DNA of 64,000 bases, from positions 21,758,947-21,822,946 of the forward strand of contig OZ007581.1 of the NCBI GenBank assembly GCA_963931925.1, given 5' to 3'. The position numbers and the translations under genes are program-made. Shown here piece after piece: positions 56,330 to 64,000 of the stretch (the stretch's first letter is position 1; each line of letters opens with the position of its first letter). Under the pieces are notes generated by a model. It had not been told where the DNA came from, did no database searches, and saw only the letters and a list, made by a program, of their open reading frames with translations. The stretch is from Onchidella celtica. Lineage: Eukaryota > Mollusca > Gastropoda > Systellommatophora > Onchidiidae.

Positions 56330-58190
56330 ATTTCGCCACCGCAACACTAAGCGGTAAGCCAGACCAAAGCTGAGACTCGCGTGGTAGAACTCCATACTGG
56401 GGACTGGTGTAGTACCAGCTTTGGATCTGGGCTGGTGGCGTAGCCACGGTGTCTGCTGTGTTTGCCGAAAATGGCAGCCATCCCAACCCGCGCAGCCTTG
56501 GCATTTCTATCAATCGATAGGACAACTCGCGACATTTCATTGTTTTATAAATTAGGTAGTTCTGACACCATAAATAGAGTATAGCCTACATTACTGGGGA
56601 ATCCCTTGTCAGTCATTTCTAGCGCGACCGAACGACGCAGCACCGAGCAAGGGGCTGATGGTTCGCCGACATGAGGGCAGATTTCAGGAACCCAATGTTT
56701 TATCTGCGCTTAAAATGGCGTAGAAGGAAGACGGGTATGTTTATTTAGACATGGAATCTATAAAAATGTGTGTGCGCCCGAAGAAATGTCCCAGTTGTCG
56801 GTACAGCTATTTTTGAGCTAGGGGGTGAAAAGGTCGAAAAAGTCGTGCCTAGTCGGAAATGTACTTCTAGCAGAAAACACAAGTTTAACCATTTCTAAAT
56901 AGCATATGAAAAGGATTTTGGAATATTTTATGTTTAAATATTATTTTATTAATTATTTGTACAACATTGTGACTCTTCAGGAAGTAATATTGGACTGATT
57001 GTTGCTAGGGGACCATGGACTAATTACAAAGCCGTTATAGAGACAATACTGAGTAATGTTCACTGCCCATCTATAGTTTACCGTGTAACATGCCACGGTC
57101 CCCTAAAAACAGCCAAGTCGGAAGTTTTTTGGATCTTGTTAGGAGAGCGTATTATTTCACATAGAAAGCAAGAGTTGAGCAGTGAACACGCCTCAGTAGT
57201 TTCCCTATTGGCCTTTGTAATTAAACTCTGCTCCCCCAACAATGTCCAAATAGTCTGTCATGGGAGAGAGCTGTTAAAGCTGTTTTTCTCAAAAGTTTGT
57301 TTTTGCCCCCGTCTTACAAAATGAGTCACATCTTCAAAACTACTTAAGACATTGGAAAAATTTTTAAAAGCAGCGTGTTCAGCATTGAATTTTCTAGAAG
57401 AATATGCCCTTATCTCAAAATCCAAAATTTGAGACAACTGGGACCTTTCTCCGGGCACACACACAAATAAACAACAACTTTCCTTCTGTCGATCTCAATG
57501 TATTTTCGAAGTGAACACACACACACACACACAAATCAAATACTGTGTCTTAACTTCGCTCACGTGTCACTCAACCTCTATGGCTGTTAGAAAAAAAAAA
57601 TGAAACCACGGGGGTAAAGTTCATCTGATCGGCTCTCAAGTTTCATAACAAATAGGTCTTTTTGTGTGTCAAACCAATGCGTAAACACAGTGAGTATCGG
57701 CGGTGGAGGCGTGAGGAAGTCGCGTTGCTCACCGTTGTGTTTACAAAGTTAGTAGGTCATCGTGACCCAATTTTCATCCCAATGCATTGTTTGGTAATAA
57801 TTTTTATTATAATCATCGAAGTCCACACATTTGTTATTAAAATGATGTCAACTGGCGAGAAGACTATTTGTATGATAAAAGTGTGCACAGATTTTGTCGG
57901 TATTTTTTAATATTATTGCTTTGAATCTTCGAATCAGGCGTGCTGAAACCAGTCTAGCGGCTGGTGATTATACCGCACTGCTCTGTAACGTCTGTCGCCA
58001 GCAATTGGTGGTCCATCAGTGCCATCACACGCCAGCCTTGATGTGGCTTACCCACCATCTAGCATCCAGCTGGCAGCCAGCTGGATTGCGGTGTGGCTTG
58101 TTAGTAGTGTTGTAGTGATCGCATAATAATTAGGTTGTGTGCCACCAAACTGGGGCCTACGCCAGCCTCTGTCTGGCTTACCCCTAAAAG
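56330..58190 (+). repeat. Dispersed block, copy B (recurs at 31.9-33.5 kb)
   Basis: Pieces in the same order as copy A: 56355-56525 with GTACCAGCTTTGGATCTG, 56600-56735 with GCAGCACCGAGCAAGGGGCT, 57540-57870 with CATCGTGACCCAATTTTCAT, and 57905-58190 with GTGATTATACCGCACTGCTC. Between them, about 56740-57530, lies sequence absent from copy A. No coding domain was recognised. Confidence 0.65.
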
Positions 58191-60409
58191 TGTAAAACCA
58201 GTTTACCCGAAATCCTCCTCCAAAAAGAATCTTCCAAAAATCCTCTATTTACAATAACATCACATTGAGATCATGAGGTCTATAAACGTACTGTAACCGT
58301 TCCCGTCTGACGACATAAAACATGTCCTCTGAATTTCTCATCCAAACAGTGAAATGACAGCTGAACTGGTAAAGCCAAACACACAAGAGAAGGCCCGCGA
58401 CCAAATGTATTTGTGATATCTACTTCAGTTGAAATGAGGTTTTACGACGGATGCAAGATTGCATAAATCAAGTCTTTGTATCTCACATACAGCACATTGG
58501 GAAAATGGATACAAGAGTCGATGTTTTTTTCTTTTTTTTTTTAATATTTGACTTCTGGCGCGTCAATGATTTGCATCATGACACTAAACTTGTGGACACG
58601 GATCTATTCTTCAGATACAAATAATATTGTGCTAACAAGTATTTATTAATTTTGTCGGCTCCTTTCTTCGACCACAAAGGATTTAAAAGACTGTGAGGTA
58701 TGTGTTTCGCGAGTTCGTCAGTCCACCCCGCCCCAGATTTAATATTTCCTATTTCTTTAGTTTGATATTCTGAAGAGCAACGTCCGTTCACAGTGATGGC
58801 TCATAAACAGACTATAATTGTATTACAATTCATGCTTTCTGCCAAATGCCGAAATGGGAGACCAATCACACATTCTGATGGACTACTGAATCACTCAAAA
58901 AATCCATTGACAAGTTCCGTAAAACCGACATGATACACCAGACTGCAGATCTGTCTCTGGCGACCAAATGCCTAGTAAAAGGCTGAGAATTAATTCAGGA
59001 AATAATAGCGCATCACGACGCTTATAAAGTCTAAGACATGTAATATTACAGTGTTTCCGAAACGTTTGTCAGTGATCCCTCTTGAATGATCGCATAGAAG
59101 CCTCTGATACTTTGCTTTCATTGACCTTCTGCATGCACGGGAGAACGTTTTAATCCTTCTAACTATAAAAAAAAACGTGTTTTAATCCCAGAGTACAGGC
59201 TGCATTGTTGTGCAGTCATTTTGTCGTCATCACTGTTGAAATTGTGCGCATGGCCCAAAGAGGTTATATATAGCTAGAGGTCAGACTAGCGCTACGCAAG
59301 TCTCCGCGTGGCGTCGTCGGTAGGTGAAGTAAAGATGGCGGCCAACTTACGGCAAGCCTGCCTCGACCTAGACAGTACGGCTAAAGTAAAGCCAACTTAC
59401 GGCAAGCCTGCTTCGACCTAGACAGTACGGCTAAAGTAAACAAATTCAAGCCTAAAATAATACGATCTTTCAGATTGTTTGAACGGGGATTACAGTAGTA
59501 ATGAGCAGACTTAATTTATGGATTGGGTGAACCACGAAAATATGAAAAATGTAATCCCACCAAAAGAAAAAAAACCAAACATTATGAATTCTGACAAAAT
59601 ACAAAATGTACGGATGAATTTGAACCTCCATCTCTAAAGTGGAACGAACAAGAATAAAATACTGAGGCCTTCCGACAAAAACTACTTTCATTAGCATTGG
59701 CCTTGACACCGTATTTGCTATCGCTTGCCGTAAGCAAAGATGGCTGCCGGGCTTTCTATTTGCGGCTATGTGACGTGACCGAGTCTTACCTCTAGGTTTA
59801 TTATAAACTCTTTGGCATGGCCTTAAAAGATATCATCCTGGAGTTTTGTTGCGTAAGGGTGTTTTGCTTAGTATTTTGTTCCAATCACTGTGGTCTCGAT
59901 TAGAAAGTTGTTCAAAGACCGCGTATACTTATTAGGTTTGAGGTCGGAGCAGGGGTGAGGCAAGTGCGTGTTGGTGTGAGAGCGGGAGGATGCGGGGATA
60001 AATGAGGGGGGGGGGGGTATTATTGGTTCGTTTATTATTAGGCCAGTTGGTTGTTCGTCCGGTTGCTTGGAGTTTCTCTAGGCCTGTTCTACAAATTATT
60101 TCAACTCCGTGGCTTCCTAAGATGAAGCGTTTTTCTTCTTTTTTTTTTTTCTGGGGGAATTTCAAGGAGCAGTAACATTTTCATATCTTCTCCAGTTGTG
60201 CTTTCGATCCACTGAAGTTTAAGGCCTTAGTACTTGTTTTTTTCCCTTCACTTACCCCATTCAGTCCTGTTCTAAATCAAAAGCTGTTCAATTTGATGGC
60301 GGGAAAGAGAATTCAGACCCATTCAAGGACTTTCAACCCGCATTTGTATGTGCCCCTATTTTACGGCTGATTTTATCCATAAAGCCAGGTATACACAACA
60401 TTTTGATAC
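58191..60409. other. Aquaglyceroporin intron with duplicated 50-bp unit
   Basis: Apart from the features at 59341-59732 and a poly(G) at 60006-60017, no element or exon was recognised. Confidence 0.5.
59341..59440. repeat. 50-bp tandem duplication
   Basis: Two 50-bp units, 59341-59390 and 59391-59440, differ at one base. Each holds CTTACGGCAAGCCTGC and ACAGTACGGCTAAAGTAAA. CTTACGGCAAGC occurs inverted at about 59723-59734, so the duplicated unit may be one end of a TIR element of about 390 bp (59346-59734), flanked on either side by AAGATGGC-type text. Confidence 0.8.
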
Positions 60410-60512
60410 CTGAAAACATCTGTGCCCCAGCCAGCAGCCATGATAAACAGCCTGGGACCAAGATCTTTGGCAGGGTTGATGGGATAGCCACAGTTCTTTC
60501 CATAGCTAGCAC
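60410..60512 (-). CDS. Aquaglyceroporin exon with second NPA box
   Basis: Acceptor GATTGCAG before 60512, donor TTCAG|GTATCA at 60410/60409. The exon reads ASYGKNCGYPINPAKDLGP then RLFIMAAGWGTDVF. NPA is the second pore box; the Asp after it (NPA-K/R-D) distinguishes aquaglyceroporins from water-only aquaporins, and the Gly-Trp-Gly that follows is also typical. It starts in the same phase as the paralogous exon at 1-44, so the intron position is shared, supporting gene duplication. In place of the usual NPAR-D it has NPAK-D. Upstream exons should lie beyond position 64000 or were not recognised. Confidence 0.93.
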
Positions 60513-62233
60513 CTGCAATCAGGAAAGTACGGAGCACTGTAGCAATATACCACGAATCGTTATTTCACTCACAGTTACGTCATACACCATCATCAATGCC
60601 CTGCCCTCCCCCTCCCCATCTCTGAAGTCTCTTTCTCGCTTTACTTCTCTTTCTCCCTGCCCCAGGGCCTTTCTTGCTCGCATCTCTTGATGATATTGGT
60701 CACTGTCCCAATAGTAGCACGTCGCTGATGTTGGTTTATCATTTGGGAGTGGCTCCGCTTTCTCTAGCTACTCCGATGCCCTACAGAAGCCAAGGAACAA
60801 TTAAATAAAATTTCAGTTCTGCATGCAGTAAAATTAGACCAAAGAATAACTAAGTTCTGTTCTATTATTTTAGTTCTCACCATCTCTCAACCAGTTCTTT
60901 TCTAACCCTATGGCCGGATAACGATATAGTCCAGTGATGTGTGAGAGAAAAGAATATTAAATAATTTTATTTAAAAAAAAAATCTTTTTGGATCTTTTGG
61001 TAGACATAACTCTCATTAATTCTGCAAGATGCCTCAGATGTGCCCATATCAATCGAAGTTGACGTCTAATATTTCCTTTCGTCGTATCTTATTATTATGA
61101 AGTGAAATAGTATAACAATATAATTTTTATAGCATTAATGTCAAAATTGCCGTTATTTTTTCCCCAATCGCTAGGAGTCCTGACTTCAAAAAAAAATTCT
61201 GGGTTTAAAAACTTGGGAAAGGCCAGAAGGCTATTGAAACCTTCCGACCTAACGACCTTTCTTTCTTGACTTTCACATTCACCCGAGGAACATGTGTGTA
61301 ATTAATTAACATAAAGGGATGCAAAGTGAAATAATTTGAGGAGTCAAAAATCGGCACGTACCAAATGCAAAGCTCATTATTTTGAGGGAGAAAAACAGCT
61401 TTTTTTTTCTTTTGTCGTGGTTACTTAAAATAAGTTAAGCCACTGAGATTTTCAGCCATATTATTATGTTGTATGCACTCTTGTTCCCGGTACAGCAAAT
61501 CAATAAAAGGAGGTTCTTCGAGACATATTTTCAGTTCGCCCGCTATTGCTGTGCAATTTTAACTTAGTGAAACACTTGGATTATATGAAGTTGGATCCGT
61601 TTCGTTTACAAAGTAGCCTATATTGCACATGTATATCGGTCTCAACAGATCACAGAATGATCCACTTGAAATAACCATTTCATGAGCCTAAATAAAATGT
61701 GATTTTAACAAACATTTAAAAAGGAATGAAATTTGTCATCAGAAAATGAAGGTGCAGGTGTGCAAATTATTAATTACTAGATGAGCTACCGGGCATTGCC
61801 CAGAATAAACAATCATGTGATTCCCCCCCCCCCCCCCAGTATAATAAAAGTAATAAACTACAGTCTTGCTTCAGAACTCATGCGCACCAGAACACTACAC
61901 ACCAAACTGAACGCTTGATACGGTTACTTTTTATGACATGCACGGTACTATAATATTACGAAACAAACATGCAAATTATATACAGATGTTACATAGCAAT
62001 AAACATTGTTATTTTTTTTTAATACATGCTTGAAGTAAACAACTTTTAATTATAGCCATCATCTTCCTTATCTCAATTGCCACCATCCTGCCAAATTTAA
62101 GGCCTGAAGAGTGTATAGTTTGGTCAGTTAGTCATGCCAAAGGTTGCAAGTTACTGAAATCTATTATACTAGATGACCTACCGTGCATTGCCCGGAATAA
62201 ACAATCATGTGCTCCCCCCCCCCCCTCTCTCTA

Positions 62234-62265
<32 letters not shown>

Positions 62266-62267
62266 AT
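60513..62267. other. Presumed intron; repeats only
   Basis: No exon is recognised. A repeat with ACTAGATGAGCTACCGGGCA then TTGCCCAGAATAAACAATCA at about 61776-61820 recurs at about 62169-62212, each followed by a poly(C) run (61823-61837 and 62215-62225). A CT microsatellite follows at 62226-62266. Confidence 0.55.
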
Positions 62268-62304
62268 ATAATAATAATAGGCTCTTTTCGTCTTGGCAGA
62301 CGAT

Positions 62305-63561
62305 CTAAGCAGCTATATGTGTCCTACTTCTGCAGCTACGCTCATGACTGATTCTGCCTATATTCGACAGGCACGCTCTGTCGCAGAATCTGCATATGAG
62401 GGAGGTGCCATAGGGCAATGAGTTATCTTTTCTTGTCTGGCGTTTTGCCTCAAGGGCTGCAACAATGTTTTTTTCATGGTGTTTTATGCCAGAGTCCACT
62501 GATGTTTTCCATGCTGATCTGTCTTCTGCTGTCGTCTCCCACGTTCTCAAATCGATGTTACACTTTATCATACTGCTCTTGCATGTATCTTTGTACCTCA
62601 GTTTTGGTCTTCCTCTGGGTCTGCTACCTGTAGCCATTACACCATATAAGAATTGCTTGGGGATTCTGTTGTCGTCCATCCTCTTCAAATGCCCCAGCCA
62701 TCGCAGTCTCTTTTTGCACAAGATGGTCAACATGGTTGGGAGTGCTGCCCGTTTCAAGACCTCTGTGTTGGTAACTTTATCTTGCCAGCTGATGCCAAGG
62801 ATCTTGCGGAGGCATCTCAAGTGAAATCCATTCAGTTTCTTCTCTTGTCTTGAATATAACGTCCAGGTCTCTGAGCCATAGAGGAGTGTGCTCAATATAC
62901 ATGTTTCATATATCCTGATCTTTGTTTTTCTATTTAACATTTTGTTATTCCAAGCTCTTTTGTTTAATTTTCCAAAGGCTGTGGCTGCTTTTCCTATTCG
63001 GGCACCTATTTCGCTATCTAATGAAGTTGAAGAAGTCATTGTTGATCCCAGGTAGCAAAATTTCTGGACAGTCTCCAACTGGTTGTTGTTCAGCTTGATG
63101 TTGCATTGTGTTGTGCCATCTTGTGTCATAATAACAGTCTTCTGGATGCTGATAACAAGAGAGAAAGCTTTACATGCTTGTGATAAGTAGTCCATCATTG
63201 ATTGTAGCGTGGACTCGCTATGGGCAACTAGTGCTGCGTCATCTGCAAACAGCAATTCTCTGATCAATGTTGTCTTGGTTTTAGTTTTTGCTTTGAGGCG
63301 TGCAAGATTGAAGAGGGATCCATCAGTTCGCCAGTGGAGATAAACATCTCCAGGGGATTCCCTGAATGCAAACTGCAGAAGCATGGAGAAGTAAATACCA
63401 AAAAGTGTTGGTGCCAGGACACAGCCTTGTTTCACCCCGCTTTTGATGTTGAAGCGATCGGATGTAGAACCATCAAATTGGACTGTGGCTTGCATATCTT
63501 CATGAAAGGACATGATGAGTTGGAGGAGTGTCGGGGGGCATCCGATCTTATGGAGCACCAT
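62305..63561 (-). pseudogene. LINE ORF2, reverse transcriptase palm to C-terminal finger
   Basis: A 418-codon frame continuing the preceding fragment after the frameshift (useful from GLYMVLHKIGCPPTLL, partly upstream of the nominal Met). It holds GVKQGCVLAPTLFGIYF (~46), LLFADDAALVAHSES (~104), CYLGSTMTSSTSLDSE, LLYGSETWTLYS, HLRCLRKILGISWQDK, LGHLKRMDDNRIPKQ and a final C-x2-C...H finger (CRFCDRACLSNIGRISHERS). It aligns along its length with the copy at 52.7-53.7 kb. The catalytic motif is intact; the frameshift alone disables the visible part. Confidence 0.87.
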
Positions 63562-64000
63562 ATACAGTCCTGATCTGCTGACTGTGTCGAAAAGCCTTTG
63601 TTAAATCGACAAATGCCATATGTAAAGGTAGACTTTGCTCGCGACACTTTTCCTGCAGTTGACGTAAAGAGAATATCATGTCCATGGTTGATCGTCCTGA
63701 CCTAAAACCGCACTGGCTTTCTGGAAGTACTCTTTCTGCTAGTTGTTGAAGACGCTTTAAAAGTATTTTGGCAATTGCTTTTCCTGTGATACTTAGCAGA
63801 GATATGCCTCTGTAATTATTACAGTCTCCCTTATCACCTTTGTTCTTATATAAGGTCACGATGTTAGCATCTTTCATATCTTGTGGAATCTCTTTATGCT
63901 TCCAGCACAGGATGAGGAGCTTGTATAGATGAGGAAGGAGGAAATCTTTGTTCTCTTTCAAGATTTCCGCTGGTATGTTATCCCTACCCGGAGACTTTCC
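63548..64000 (-). pseudogene. LINE ORF2, reverse transcriptase fingers (partial)
   Basis: From the window end the frame reads GKSPGRDNIPAEILKENKD, then DANIVTLYKNKGDKGDCNNY, RGISLLSITGKAIAKIL, SQCGFRSGRSTMDMIF and FVDLTKAF, the first catalytic-Asp motif of the reverse transcriptase. At about 63596 an extra base, or two missing, shifts the frame; the correct continuation is 62305-63561. The N-terminal part, with the endonuclease, should lie beyond the window. Confidence 0.85.

Larger units (their letters stand above)
62268..64000 (-). mobile_element. LINE with C-terminal zinc finger, extends past window end
   Basis: The minus-strand element ends in a short (TTA)n stretch at about 62268-62280 beside a CT microsatellite. 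Its coding region fills the rest of the window in two frames and continues beyond position 64000. It is the same type as the fragment at 52.7-53.9 kb and inserted in the presumed intron of the aquaglyceroporin, in sense orientation. Confidence 0.85.

Noticed and set aside
1..64000. Bacterial-type operons, tRNA or rRNA genes
   Set aside because: None was recognised on either strand by eye; the coding style is spliced and eukaryotic. A tRNA search program could still find one.

Overview
This is eukaryotic, metazoan DNA: AT-rich, gene-poor, with spliced exons carrying GT/AG sites in matching phase, long introns, many microsatellites and poly(G) tracts, and a dense mix of transposons. The mix (CR1/L2-like and Rex1-like LINEs, a Ty3/gypsy element with integrase before reverse transcriptase, THAP/P-type DNA transposons, a Crypton-like tyrosine recombinase gene, Harbinger-like MITEs) together with frequent CTAGATCTAG palindromes would fit a mollusc, perhaps a gastropod. 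That taxonomic guess is an inference only.

Host genes. The recognisable host coding sequence is aquaglyceroporin (MIP-family channel for water and glycerol), all on the minus strand. One gene's 3' half lies at 60512-49198 in four phase-compatible exons: second NPA box, last transmembrane segment, cytoplasmic tail and short terminal exon. Downstream in the same orientation are two 5' exons (44143-44042 and 41850-41725) and two late exons (8786-8672 and 44-1, the latter cut by the window edge). These may be one very long second gene or parts of two. The exon carrying the first NPA box was not found. So there are at least two tandem paralogues.

Mobile elements by region. 2.5-2.9 kb: short TIR element with a THAP-like reading frame. 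3.6-8.3 kb: inverted pair of a short repeat enclosing a 5'-truncated CR1/L2-like LINE (minus). 9.16-12.93 kb: a near-perfect palindrome made of two inverted, decayed THAP/P-type transposase copies. 13.6-14.0 kb: TIR element. 16.1-21.0 kb: seven-exon zinc-finger/tyrosine-recombinase gene on the minus strand with two in-frame stops and a frameshift. 21.9-30.2 kb: an apparently intact, young Ty3/gypsy element with near-identical LTRs, a single 1530-codon gag-pol frame in the order Gag-PR-INT-RT-RH, four tandem primer-binding sites and a 58-bp flanking duplication. 34.7-37.2 kb: hAT-like ends, a DDE-transposase C-terminal remnant and a Harbinger-like MITE. 37.4-40.6 kb: near-complete Rex1-like LINE with a perfect 32-bp target duplication and one frameshift. 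45.6, 52.7-53.9 and 62.3-64.0 kb: further LINE fragments. A block near 31.9-33.5 kb recurs at 56.3-58.2 kb.

The genes do not form an operon or pathway. The picture is a tandem channel-gene locus whose introns and spacers have been filled by successive transposon insertions, some recent (gypsy, Rex1) and others decayed. All positions were read by eye; similarity statements rest on recognised motifs, not on database searches.
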